Source: Novosphingobium sp. CF614
GTDB taxonomy: Bacteria; Pseudomonadota; Alphaproteobacteria; Sphingomonadales; Sphingomonadaceae
Length of the DNA stretch: 32,272 nucleotides
Assembly: GCF_900113255.1 (NCBI RefSeq)
Contig: NZ_FOOR01000026.1
Coordinates: 1-32,272 of the forward strand
Direction of reading: 5' to 3'
The notes below the pieces were generated by a model. It made no database searches. It saw only the letters and a program-made list of their open reading frames with translations, and had not been told where the DNA came from. Position 1 is the first letter of the stretch. Every line of letters begins with the position of its first letter. Positions 14,399 through 22,602 of this stretch are shown here, piece by piece. The translations under genes and the position numbers were made by a program.

Positions 14399-15774
14399 AG
14401 GGCAAGCTCCTTCTCGGGTTCGGGTGAAACGGCAGGAACCGAAGGCCATGCATCCCGCCAGTCTTCCGGTGTCGGCTCATGGTGGCGGTGCATCAGCATG
14501 TTGCCGACAGCGAAAATCAGATCGCGCGTGCCGCCATAGCCGACGGTCACCAGATGCGCGGCGCCGAGCGCATCGAACATCGGAATGCCGATGCGGAAAT
14601 GCGGAATGTGCAGCCTTTCGGCGGCCTGACGGCCATGGCTGTGGGTCATGAGAATATCGGCCTCAGCGGCGCCCGCCTCAAGGTCTTCGAGATCGCCCAG
14701 CAGCACTTGCTCGCAAGGCAGCTTTGCGAGGATCGGTGAAGTCGTGGTAGTGACAGCCGAGACGATCTCCGCCCCCACTTCGGTAAGCGTCGCAACCAAT
14801 GCGAACAACAGATCCGGTTCAGCGCCGATCGCGAACTTGCGGCCGCCGATATGGAAATGCCCGTCCAGCATGGCATCGACCAGTTGCCCGCGCTGCCGCC
14901 GGTACTTGCGCGGCACCGGACGGCCGGAAATCTCGCTGAGGAACAGCATGAACTCATCGCAGGCCGCGAGCCCCGTGAGGCGCTCGAACAGACGATAGGG
15001 AACATTGCTCAATCGTTCGAGCGCCTCCGCGGGGAATCGCATCCGCTCCCCTATGGCGATAGTCGCTCCTGCCAGGCCCATCGCGCGGACTTCCTCGCAG
15101 CCGGTGCCGCCAATCGTGGTGGGCGTAAAATCATCGGGAATATGACCGTCCAGAGAGCCGGAAATATCCGGAAGGAAAGTCGGTTCGAGCCCGAACGCCT
15201 CGAACACATCGCGCAGTTCGTCCAGATCGCCCGGCGTGAGATGGCATCCCGGCAGCACGTTGACGCGCCTGGCATCGCGCTTGGCCATCGGCGCATCGGG
15301 CACCAGTTCCTCGATCATCGCCAAGACCGCCTTGGACCAGCCATCCTCGAAGGCGCCCGAGAAATCGGGCGTAGAACATTGGACGAGCGCGACGCCGTCG
15401 AATTCGGGATGGCGCTGGCGAACGGTGTTCACGAAGCCCTTGAGATCGTCACCCTTCACTTCGGTCACGCCGGTCGAGCAGATGCCGATCAGTTCCGGCT
15501 TCGTGCGGCCCACGATGTTGACCACTGCCTGCTCGACATTCTCGAACCCGCCGAGCACCGTCGCCACTTCGGACATCGCCGTAGTCTGCAACGGGATCGC
15601 CTCGCGGAAGTGGCGCACGAACAGGACAAGGCCGAAGCTGGTGCAGCCCTGCGATCCATGCAGTAGCGGCATGGCGCCGCGCATGCCCATATAAGCGAGC
15701 GCGCCACCGATCGGTTGGCTCATCTTGAGCGGGTTGACCGTACAGGCCTTGGTGGATTTGATGACCCGCGCCAT
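14395..15774 (-). CDS. nifN: NifN, FeMo-cofactor scaffold beta subunit
   Basis: Partner of NifE in the NifEN scaffold that converts NifB-co into FeMo-cofactor. The protein has 459 residues and is a NifK paralogue: KACTVNPLKMSQPIGGALAYMG at the N terminus with C11, then LLHGSQGC with C44, and LIGICSTGVTEVKGDD in the third cysteine region. ATG 15774 lies two bases after the nifE stop. Its ribosome binding site is weak (AAGGCGG), in keeping with translational coupling to nifE. Length and motifs are normal. Confidence 0.97.
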   Translation of the reverse strand: MARVIKSTKACTVNPLKMSQPIGGALAYMGMRGAMPLLHGSQGCTSFGLVLFVRHFREAIPLQTTAMSEVATVLGGFENVEQAVVNIVGRTKPELIGICSTGVTEVKGDDLKGFVNTVRQRHPEFDGVALVQCSTPDFSGAFEDGWSKAVLAMIEELVPDAPMAKRDARRVNVLPGCHLTPGDLDELRDVFEAFGLEPTFLPDISGSLDGHIPDDFTPTTIGGTGCEEVRAMGLAGATIAIGERMRFPAEALERLSNVPYRLFERLTGLAACDEFMLFLSEISGRPVPRKYRRQRGQLVDAMLDGHFHIGGRKFAIGAEPDLLFALVATLTEVGAEIVSAVTTTTSPILAKLPCEQVLLGDLEDLEAGAAEADILMTHSHGRQAAERLHIPHFRIGIPMFDALGAAHLVTVGYGGTRDLIFAVGNMLMHRHHEPTPEDWRDAWPSVPAVSPEPEKELAL

Positions 15775-15776
15775 GG

Positions 15777-17435
15777 CTAAGCCGCCTTCGCCATGGCCGC
15801 GGCAACGGAACTCTCGATAATTTCGTCGACCAACACGCCGCAGCTGCCGCAACCGGTCGAGGCGCGGGTTGCCTTGGCCACCGCCTCACGCGTACAGGCC
15901 CCGGCCGCCACGGCATCCTCGATGCTACCAGTGCTGACGGCTTTGCAGGCACACACACACGCCGCGCGGCGCGCGGCTTCGGATTCCTCGGGCGTCAATT
16001 TGGCAGCGGCTTCCTCCTCCGCCATCGCCCGGTCCTGCCAGCTCACGGCCCCCGCCGCCTCCCAGGGCGCGGACCGCCGGACTTCCTGCCAAACCGGATT
16101 GGAGAGCGTGCGATCGATCTCCTTCACCATCTCTACCATGCCGTGATAGCCAGCGAAGGCGGCGTGGCGCTCCTGGTTGATGTCCATCCACGGCATCGTC
16201 GCCTTGAGCGCGATGAACTGCGACCGCCCGCCAGAGAGCATAATGTCCGCCTCCGCCATCTTCAGCTTCCGGTACATCTCGCGCGGGGTGAGATCGTCGA
16301 ACATGTGAGCATCGTCGCCCATCAGCTTCTTGATCTTGTCCTTGTCTTTCTTGGTGGACTTCTTCACCGACGTGCCCACAATCTCCATCCCCGCTTCCTG
16401 CAGTGCGGCAACCACCGACCAGGACTTCACGCCGCCGGTGATGAGCAGGACCTTCTTGCCCTTCAGGCGCTCCGCATAAGGCGCGATGGCTTCCCACGCG
16501 CGGGCTTCCTCGCGGGCGATCACGGCTTCGGTGCGATCCATCAGCTCGGGATCGGCGCCGCGCTCGATCAACAGGCGCGCGATCTCGCGCAAGCTGTCGG
16601 ACATGTCGCCGATGCCGTAAAACGAGCCCTCGAAGTAAGGGATCTCGTACTTCTCCTCCATCTTGCGGGCGACGTTAATCATCGCCTTGGAGCAGACCAT
16701 CATCGCCGCGCGGGCGCGGTGCGACCAGGCGACTTCCTTGTACTTCGCATCGCCCGAGATGCAGGAGAGGATGCGGATGCCCAGCTCGTCGAGCAGCGGC
16801 TTCACCTGCCAGAGTTCACCGGCGAGGTTGTATTCGCCGATGATGTTGAGGTCGTAGGGCGTGGTATATTCCGGCTCCTCGGTGCCGATCACATGCTTGA
16901 GAATCGCCTCGCCCGCCAGCTTGTTGCCGAGGTTCTTGGGGCCGACGAAGCCAGGCGACATGATGGGAACGCAAGGCGTGCCGAACTTGGCGCTTGCCGT
17001 CTTGCACACCGCCTCGATGTCGTCGCCGATCATCGCCGGCACGCACGTCTGGTAGACGAAGACCGCGGGCGGCGCGTATTTGTCGACGATCTCCTTGATT
17101 GCCTTGAACAGATGCTTCTCGCCGCCGAAGACGATGTCGTTTTCGGTCATGTCGGTGGTAAAGCCGGTGCGATAAAGCGTCGAGCCGGAGCTCTTGGCGC
17201 CGCGATTGTCCCAGGAATTACCCTCGCAAGCAATCGGGCCGTGCACGAGATGGGCAACGTCGGTGATCGGCTGAAGCGCGATCTTGGCGCCGTCAAAGGC
17301 GCAGCCGCCTGCCGCCCCGCCCGGCTGGAGCTGCTTGGTGCAGCCCTTCTTCCTCTCCTTTTCCGACTTCGCCTGATTCTTGGCGCAGCCGGGTTCGTTG
17401 AACACGTCCTGGATGGTCTGGTTCAGGGTCGTCAT
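15777..17435 (-). CDS. nifE: NifE, FeMo-cofactor scaffold alpha subunit with BFD-like extension
   Basis: Alpha subunit of the NifEN scaffold, a NifD paralogue. The 552-residue protein has the cysteine-rich N terminus (C17, C32, C45), HGPIACEGNSWDNRG around C70, and VFVYQTCVPAMIGDDIEAV. After the usual NifE domain there is an extra C-terminal segment from about residue 492 with C493, C495, C497, C514, C529 and C532 (CVCAC...TGCGSC). It resembles the BFD-type [2Fe-2S] domain in the middle of NifU. ATG 17435 is chosen over GTG 17447 because GAGG lies about ten bases before it. It follows nifK after a gap of 56 bases. Confidence 0.97.
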   Translation of the reverse strand: MTTLNQTIQDVFNEPGCAKNQAKSEKERKKGCTKQLQPGGAAGGCAFDGAKIALQPITDVAHLVHGPIACEGNSWDNRGAKSSGSTLYRTGFTTDMTENDIVFGGEKHLFKAIKEIVDKYAPPAVFVYQTCVPAMIGDDIEAVCKTASAKFGTPCVPIMSPGFVGPKNLGNKLAGEAILKHVIGTEEPEYTTPYDLNIIGEYNLAGELWQVKPLLDELGIRILSCISGDAKYKEVAWSHRARAAMMVCSKAMINVARKMEEKYEIPYFEGSFYGIGDMSDSLREIARLLIERGADPELMDRTEAVIAREEARAWEAIAPYAERLKGKKVLLITGGVKSWSVVAALQEAGMEIVGTSVKKSTKKDKDKIKKLMGDDAHMFDDLTPREMYRKLKMAEADIMLSGGRSQFIALKATMPWMDINQERHAAFAGYHGMVEMVKEIDRTLSNPVWQEVRRSAPWEAAGAVSWQDRAMAEEEAAAKLTPEESEAARRAACVCACKAVSTGSIEDAVAAGACTREAVAKATRASTGCGSCGVLVDEIIESSVAAAMAKAA

Positions 17436-17491
17436 GATCGTAGCCACCTCATCTCAGGATTGTTACGGAACCCGGCTGTCACCTCCCGACA

Positions 17492-19051
17492 TCAGCGAAT
17501 GATGTCGTACGAGTAGTCGGTCTTCGAGGGGATGTTGGTCGTCGCGTCCATGTGCTCGAAGATTCGGTCGAGGATCGTCACGAGGACGTTGAGACCACCC
17601 TGGTAGCCCCACACCGGATAGCGATGCTTGTGGTGCCGGTCGAAGATCGGAAAGCCGATGCGGATCAGCGGCACGCCGGTGTCACGCTCAAGGTACTTGC
17701 CGTAGGTGTTGCCGATGATGAAGTCCGGCTTTTCCGTGAAGATCAGCGAACGCATATGCCACAGGTCCTTGCCTGGATAAGCCTTGCAGCCGGCACCGAA
17801 GGGCGAGGAGTCGAAGAGCGCCTGCATCTTCTTTGCCCAGCCCTTGCCGCCATTGGTCGAGAGGACCGCGATCGGCTCGCCGCCCAGCTCCATCACGAAC
17901 TTAGCAAGGCCATAGGCGAGGTCCGGATCGCCGTAGATCGCGAACTTCTTGCCGTGGATATGGGCATTGGAGTCGGCGATCGCGTCGACTAGGCGGCCGC
18001 GTTCCTTGGCCAGTTCATCGGGGATCTCAACGCCGGCGAGGCGGGCAACTTCCATGATGAAGCTGTCGGTCGCCTCGACACCGATCGGATGATTGAAGGC
18101 TACCGTTTCCTGACCGTGCTGAGCGATGAAGGGCAACGTCTTTTCGGTGCAGTATTCCTGCATCGAGATGGTCGCCTTGGCGTGGATCGCGTTGGCCGCG
18201 TCTTCCAGTGTAGTGCCGCCGTCATACATGCGGAACTCGCCATCGGTCGGGGTATCCCAGACGTCCGACTGGTCGCCCAGGATAGTGTACTCGACCTTCA
18301 TCATGTCGAAGATGCGCTTTACTTCGCGCAGGTTGCCGACAGCATAGCCGTCGAACCCGTTGAGGAAGTTGATCTTCCCGTCAGGCACGCGCTTCAGCGG
18401 CTCGACGGTCTTGGCCTTGCCATCCCAGAAGTGCTCCAGGATGCCCTTCATGGCATTGTCGTAGCCGGTGATGTGGCTGCCTACGAACGCTGGCGTGTGG
18501 GCGAAGGGAACGTCGAATTCGGCCGGGACCGAGTCCTTCTCCTTGGCGGTCTTGATGAAGGCGTTGAGGTCGTCCCCGATGACTTCCGCCATACAGGTGG
18601 TCGAAACGGCGATCATCTTGGGCTTGTACATCGAGTAGGCGTTGGCGAGCCCGTCGATCATGTTGTTGAGCCCGCCGAACACCGCCGCATCCTCGGTCAT
18701 CGACGAGGAGACGCACGAGGTCGGCTCCTTGAAGTGGCGCGAGAAGTGGGATCGGTAATAGGCCACGCAGCCCTGCGAACCGTGCACGAAGGGCAGCGTG
18801 CTCTCGAAGCCGACGGCCGCGAACACGGCGCCCAGCGGCTGGCATGCCTTGGCCGGGTTGACGGTCAACGCCTCGCGGCTGAAGTTGAGTTCCTTGTATT
18901 CCTCGGTCTTGGCCCATTCGCGAACCCGTTCCACCTCTTCAACGGGGTGGGGGTTTTCGAATTCGGCCTTCTTGCGGGCGAGCATGTCGGTGTATTCCGC
19001 ACCGCGGAACAGCTCGAAGTGGTCCTTAACCTGATTTGCGTCCTGGGGCAT
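17492..19051 (-). CDS. nifK: NifK, nitrogenase MoFe protein beta chain
   Basis: Beta subunit of dinitrogenase; holds half of each P-cluster. The 519-residue protein has the P-cluster ligands at C70 (NPAKACQPLG), C95 (VHGSQGCVAYYR) and C153 (VSTTCMAEVIGDD), the same numbers as in Azotobacter vinelandii NifK. The C terminus is the conserved aromatic tail (DYSYDIIR). ATG 19051 has GGGAGG five bases before. It lies 36 bases behind nifD. Confidence 0.99.
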   Translation of the reverse strand: MPQDANQVKDHFELFRGAEYTDMLARKKAEFENPHPVEEVERVREWAKTEEYKELNFSREALTVNPAKACQPLGAVFAAVGFESTLPFVHGSQGCVAYYRSHFSRHFKEPTSCVSSSMTEDAAVFGGLNNMIDGLANAYSMYKPKMIAVSTTCMAEVIGDDLNAFIKTAKEKDSVPAEFDVPFAHTPAFVGSHITGYDNAMKGILEHFWDGKAKTVEPLKRVPDGKINFLNGFDGYAVGNLREVKRIFDMMKVEYTILGDQSDVWDTPTDGEFRMYDGGTTLEDAANAIHAKATISMQEYCTEKTLPFIAQHGQETVAFNHPIGVEATDSFIMEVARLAGVEIPDELAKERGRLVDAIADSNAHIHGKKFAIYGDPDLAYGLAKFVMELGGEPIAVLSTNGGKGWAKKMQALFDSSPFGAGCKAYPGKDLWHMRSLIFTEKPDFIIGNTYGKYLERDTGVPLIRIGFPIFDRHHKHRYPVWGYQGGLNVLVTILDRIFEHMDATTNIPSKTDYSYDIIR

Positions 19052-19087
19052 GTGAGCCTCCCTTGAACTGGTGTTGAGGTCTGCGGC

Positions 19088-20590
19088 TTATTCAGCGGCA
19101 ATCGCGAGGTAGTCGCCGTCGTCCTTCTTCCAGGGCGTCGGGGCCATTTTCCAGACGGGCGAATTGATCGCCATGTCCATGTCGCGCGCGAAGATCGCGA
19201 AGCCGTCATAGCCGTGGTAGGGACCCGAATAGTCCCAGCTATGCATCTGGCGGAACGGCACGCCCATCTTCTGGAAGACGTACTTTTCCTTGATGCCCGA
19301 ACCGACCAGGTCAGGCTGGATCTTCTCGACGAACTTCTCGAACTCGTAGCCGGTCACGTCGTCGTAGATCAGCGTGCCGTCCTTGACGTAGTGCTGGGCG
19401 GTGCGCTGGTAATCGTCGTTGTGGCCGAATTCGTAGCCGGTGCCGACCACGTTCATGCCCAGGTCCTCATAGGCCCCGATGACGTGACGTGGGCGCAGGC
19501 CGCCAACATAGAGCATCACTGTCTTGCCTTCCAGGCGCGGGCGGTATTTGGCGATCGCCGCGTCGGTCAGCGCCTTGTACTTCTCGATCACGCGCTCCGC
19601 GCCCTGCTGGATGCTCTCGTCGAAATAGCTGGCGATCTTGCGGAGTGATTCCTCGATCTTGGTTGGGCCGAAGAAGTTGTATTCGCACCACGGCACGCCG
19701 TACTTCTCTTCCATGTGGCGCGAGATATAGTTCATTGAGCGGTAGCAATGGAGCACGTTGAGTTTCGCCTTGGGCGTCGCTTCCAGCTCGGCGATCGAAC
19801 CGTCGCCGGACCACTGAGCGATTACGCGCAGGCCCATTTCCTCCAGCAGGATGCGGCTCGACCAGGCGTCGCCGCCGATGTTGTAGTCACCGATGATGGC
19901 CACGTCATAGGGACCCGGTTCGAACTGGAGTTCCTTGCCCTCGCTCTTGTCGAACACCCAGTCACGCACCGCGTCGTTGGCGATGTGGTGGCCCAGCGAC
20001 TGCGACACGCCGCGGAAGCCCTCGCAGCGGACGGGGACGATGGTCTTGCCGCCGTATTCCTTGCTCTTGGCCTTGGACACGGCTTCGATATCGTCGCCGA
20101 TCAGGCCGATCGGGCATTCGGACTGGACAGTGATGCCCTTGTTCAGCGGGAACAGCATCTCGATCTCGTCCATGATCTTGGCAAGCTTCTTGTCGCCGCC
20201 GAAGACGATGTCCTTTTCCTGGAAGTCGGAGGTGAACTGCATGGTCACGAACGTGTCGATGCCGGTCGTGCCGATGTAGTAGTTGCGGCGGGCGGCCCAG
20301 CTGTACTGGCCGCAGCCTACCGGGCCGTGGCTGATATGGATCATGTCCTTGATCGGCCCCCAGACGACGCCCTTCGAGCCGGCGTAGGCGCAGCCGCGAA
20401 TGGTCATGACGCCCGGGATGGACTTGATGTTGGACTTCACGCCGCAATCGCTCTTGCCCTCTTCATGGACGTTGAGGTGCTTGGCGCGGCGTTTGGCGGT
20501 CTTTTGCGGATAGACTTCAAGGGCTTCCTGGATCAACGCCCGGTTGCGTTCCTTGACAGCTTCGATGTCGGTTGTGGTCGAGACACTCAT
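19088..20590 (-). CDS. nifD: NifD, nitrogenase MoFe protein alpha chain
   Basis: Alpha subunit of dinitrogenase, which carries FeMo-cofactor and half of the P-cluster. The 500-residue protein has P-cluster ligands C67 (IRGCAYAGSKGVVWGP), C93 (GPVGCGQYSW) and C159 (QSECPIGLIGDD), and FeMo-cofactor ligands C282 (LHCYRSMNYI) and H450 (RQMHSWDYSGPYHGYDG). All catalytic residues are intact, and it is a molybdenum-type chain, not a VnfD/AnfD. AGGAG is nine bases before ATG 20590. A hairpin sits in the gap to nifH. Confidence 0.99.
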   Translation of the reverse strand: MSVSTTTDIEAVKERNRALIQEALEVYPQKTAKRRAKHLNVHEEGKSDCGVKSNIKSIPGVMTIRGCAYAGSKGVVWGPIKDMIHISHGPVGCGQYSWAARRNYYIGTTGIDTFVTMQFTSDFQEKDIVFGGDKKLAKIMDEIEMLFPLNKGITVQSECPIGLIGDDIEAVSKAKSKEYGGKTIVPVRCEGFRGVSQSLGHHIANDAVRDWVFDKSEGKELQFEPGPYDVAIIGDYNIGGDAWSSRILLEEMGLRVIAQWSGDGSIAELEATPKAKLNVLHCYRSMNYISRHMEEKYGVPWCEYNFFGPTKIEESLRKIASYFDESIQQGAERVIEKYKALTDAAIAKYRPRLEGKTVMLYVGGLRPRHVIGAYEDLGMNVVGTGYEFGHNDDYQRTAQHYVKDGTLIYDDVTGYEFEKFVEKIQPDLVGSGIKEKYVFQKMGVPFRQMHSWDYSGPYHGYDGFAIFARDMDMAINSPVWKMAPTPWKKDDGDYLAIAAE

Positions 20591-20619
20591 GGTGATGCAC
20601 TCCTGGTGTGATCCGGGTC

Positions 20620-20650
20620 CCGGCCCTCCCCAATTCGAAGGAAGGGCCGG
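20620..20650 (-). other. hairpin in the nifH-nifD gap
   Basis: CCGGCCCT (20620-20627) pairs perfectly with AGGGCCGG (20643-20650), with a 15-base loop. There is no T-run, so it is probably not a full terminator. A stable stem directly behind nifH could protect the nifH message or partly stop transcription, giving more NifH than NifDK; that is inference. Confidence 0.5.
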
Positions 20651-20664
20651 AACGCACGTTTGGC

Positions 20665-21543
20665 TCAGACGACGAGGTCTGCGGCGGTGAGGCCAACCTG
20701 ACTTTCGTCGACGGGCTTCATGATGCCGTGCTCCATGAGCATGTCCTCAAGCTCGTCCATGCTGATCGGTGTCGGGACGATCCCCTTGCCGGCGTTGTTG
20801 TGGATCTTCTGCGCCAGCTGGCGATATTCGTCGGCCTGCTTCGATTCCGGCGCGTATTCGATCACGGTCATGCGGCGCAGTTCGGCGTGCTGCACGATGT
20901 TGTCGCGCGGGACGAAGTGGATCAGGTGAGTGCCCAGCTTCTTCGCCAGGTTCTCGGCCAGTTCCAGCTCCTTGTCGGTCTGGCGCTCGTTGCAGATGAG
21001 CCCACCAAGGCGCACCCCGCCTGAATTGGCGTATTTGAGAATACCCTTCGAGATGTTGTTGGCCGCGTACATGGCCATCATCTCGCCCGACATGACGATG
21101 TAGATTTCCTGGGCCTTGTTCTCGCGGATCGGCATGGCGAAACCGCCGCAGACAACGTCGCCGAGCACGTCGTAGGAGACGTAGTCGATGTCGTCGTAAG
21201 CGCCGTTTTCCTCGAGGAAGTTGATCGAGGTGATGACGCCGCGACCGGCGCAGCCGACACCCGGCTCGGGACCGCCCGATTCAACGCAGCGGATGTCCTT
21301 GTAACCGATCTTCATCACGTCCTCGAGCTCGAGGTCCTCGACCGAACCGGCCTCGGCAGCGAGCGAGAGAATGGTGTCCTGGGCCTTGGCGTGCAGCATC
21401 AGACGGGTGGAGTCGGCCTTGGGGTCGCAGCCGACGATGAGGATGCGCTGGCCGAGGTCGGCCAGAGCGGCGAGGGTGTTCTGCGAAGTCGTGGACTTGC
21501 CGATGCCTCCCTTGCCGTAGAAGGCGATTTGACGAAGTGACAT
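20665..21543 (-). CDS. nifH: NifH, nitrogenase Fe protein
   Basis: Dinitrogenase reductase: ATP-dependent electron donor to NifDK, also needed for FeMo-cofactor and P-cluster maturation. The 292-residue protein has the P-loop YGKGGIGKST (9-18), the [4Fe-4S] ligands C98 and C132 and the switch DVLGDVVCGGFAMP. R101 in GCAGRGVITS is the arginine ADP-ribosylated by DraT in other bacteria; it is conserved, but no draT or draG is in the window. AGGAG lies six bases before ATG 21543. It heads the large nifHDKENX operon behind a sigma-54 promoter with two NifA sites. Confidence 0.99.
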   Translation of the reverse strand: MSLRQIAFYGKGGIGKSTTSQNTLAALADLGQRILIVGCDPKADSTRLMLHAKAQDTILSLAAEAGSVEDLELEDVMKIGYKDIRCVESGGPEPGVGCAGRGVITSINFLEENGAYDDIDYVSYDVLGDVVCGGFAMPIRENKAQEIYIVMSGEMMAMYAANNISKGILKYANSGGVRLGGLICNERQTDKELELAENLAKKLGTHLIHFVPRDNIVQHAELRRMTVIEYAPESKQADEYRQLAQKIHNNAGKGIVPTPISMDELEDMLMEHGIMKPVDESQVGLTAADLVV

Positions 21544-21667
21544 TGCGTGCTCCTAAGCTGTTTGCGCGGTCTTCACCGAAGCGGTCGCCCTGCCCCGGTC
21601 TCTCCCCGTCGCTGCATCTTCCGTTTGCGGCGGGTCAGCGGGTCTGCCCTCGCTGCACCAGCTTCTC

Positions 21668-21684
21668 TGCATGGGTCGTGCCAA
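21668..21684 (-). promoter_or_regulatory. sigma-54 promoter of the nifH operon
   Basis: Minus strand TTGGCACGACCCATGCA: GG (21682-21681) and GC (21670-21669) are ten bases apart, the -24 element is perfect, and the -12 element has ATGCA instead of TTGCA. The predicted start is near 21657, which leaves an untranslated leader of about 114 bases before nifH. Confidence 0.9.
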
Positions 21685-21753
21685 TTTCTCGCACCCGCAG
21701 CAAAATCGCGAAAATCCGGTGGTTTGGAGCGAGTCTCGGCCCGCTTTGTCGCA

Positions 21754-21769
21754 TGTGGCAAACAAGACA
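21754..21769. promoter_or_regulatory. NifA upstream activator site 1 (shared, nifH / receiver gene)
   Basis: TGT-GGCAAACAAG-ACA, an exact match. Its centre is about 104 bases from the predicted nifH start and about 119 from the plus-strand start. Confidence 0.85.
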
Positions 21770-21782
21770 AAAGCCCGGACCT

Positions 21783-21798
21783 TGTCGCAAAAGACACA
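21783..21798. promoter_or_regulatory. NifA upstream activator site 2 (shared, nifH / receiver gene)
   Basis: TGT-CGCAAAAGAC-ACA, a second exact match with centre 29 bases from site 1. It lies about 90 bases from the predicted start of the plus-strand unit and about 133 from that of nifH. Confidence 0.85.
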
Positions 21799-21853
21799 CC
21801 AGACCGCGACACGGTCGCACCCGAATCCACGCCGTTTTGCGCTGCAGTAAGAA

Positions 21854-21870
21854 TGGAACGATGCTTGCTT
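21854..21870 (+). promoter_or_regulatory. sigma-54 promoter of the receiver-mop unit
   Basis: TGGAACGATGCTTGCTT has GG (21855-21856) and GC (21867-21868) ten bases apart and an intact TTGCT; the only fixed-position change is C to A in TGGCACG. The predicted start of transcription is near 21880, about 30 bases before the gene at 21910. Confidence 0.85.
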
Positions 21871-21909
21871 GGGAAGGCAGCGGAAACCTATCCGAACTGG
21901 AGACCGTCC

Positions 21910-22341
21910 ATGCAAATCGGTGTCGAAACCTCGAAAGCCGTCGACCAGCGCCGCATCTTCGTCGTCGATGAAGATGAAATCACCCGCGCGGCGCTGCAGT
22001 TCATGCTGCACGACGAGATCGAAACCCACGAACTCGCCAGCCTGGAGGAAGCCTATGAGAAGGGACAAGACTGGCTGCTGCCGGATGTGCTAATCTTGGG
22101 CCTATCGATCGTGTGCGCGAAGGGCGTGGAAGTTATCGGTGAGATCATGGCCCGCTATCCAGGCGCGCGCATCCTGATCGTCGCCGGTGCCGAGGAAGAA
22201 AGCCTCGGCATCGCTGCGCTCAGCGCGGGCGCGCATGGCGCGCTGATCAAACCGCTGCGGATCGAGGCGGTGCGGCAGAAGGTCGATACCATCCTGGGCC
22301 GCGCCGGCGGTGCCCCTCTGGTTCAATTGGGCGGTCTTTGA
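21910..22341 (+). CDS. receiver-like protein without phospho-acceptor aspartate
   Basis: Stand-alone CheY-like domain of 143 residues. The acidic pocket D20-E21-D22 (VVDEDEITRAAL) and the conserved lysine K114 (ALIKPL) are present. Where the phosphorylated aspartate should stand (PDVLILD in typical receivers) there is G64 (PDVLILGLS), and the usual Thr/Ser position is A92. It therefore cannot be phosphorylated in the normal way and is an atypical (pseudo-) receiver, perhaps acting by protein binding. ATG 21910 has GGAG seven bases upstream; the longer frame in front spans the promoter. It is divergent from nifH, shares its NifA sites, and is followed by a mop gene 40 bases later. The partner is unknown. 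Confidence 0.88.
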   Translation: MQIGVETSKAVDQRRIFVVDEDEITRAALQFMLHDEIETHELASLEEAYEKGQDWLLPDVLILGLSIVCAKGVEVIGEIMARYPGARILIVAGAEEESLGIAALSAGAHGALIKPLRIEAVRQKVDTILGRAGGAPLVQLGGL

Positions 22342-22381
22342 CGCCAGATACGCTCAATTCGTTTGCCATAGGAGAAGTTAT

Positions 22382-22585
22382 ATGAAGATCAGTGCGCGCA
22401 ACCAGATCTCGGGTACGGTGACCGCGATAACGCCCGGCGCCGTCAACGGCACCGTGAAAGTGGACATTGGCGGTACGATAATGACCGCCAGCATTACGGA
22501 GGAGGCAATCGCCGAACTGGGCCTTGCGGTCGGCGATGCCGTCACCGTGATCGTGAAGGCAAGCGACGTGCTAATCGGCAAGTAG
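22382..22585 (+). CDS. mop: Mop-type molybdenum-pterin/molybdate-binding protein (molbindin)
   Basis: Small 67-residue protein made of one Mop (TOBE-type) domain. It starts MKISARNQISGTVTAI and continues with VKVDIGG and LGLAVGDAVTVIVKASDV, typical of molbindins that assemble into oligomers and store molybdate. AGGAG lies seven bases before the ATG. It is the second gene of the NifA-controlled plus-strand unit and converges with a double-Mop gene, so molybdenum storage would be induced with nitrogenase. No terminator is visible in the 17-base gap. Confidence 0.93.
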   Translation: MKISARNQISGTVTAITPGAVNGTVKVDIGGTIMTASITEEAIAELGLAVGDAVTVIVKASDVLIGK

Positions 22586-22602
22586 GTCGCAAACAGCTCC
22601 GC

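Noticed and set aside
16143..17516. Long plus-strand open frame opposite nifE (457 codons)
   Set aside because: High-GC codon use of nifE leaves the opposite frame open; no ribosome binding site and no recognisable motif.
21747..21762. Third NifA-like site upstream of nifH
   Set aside because: The right half reads AAA instead of ACA.
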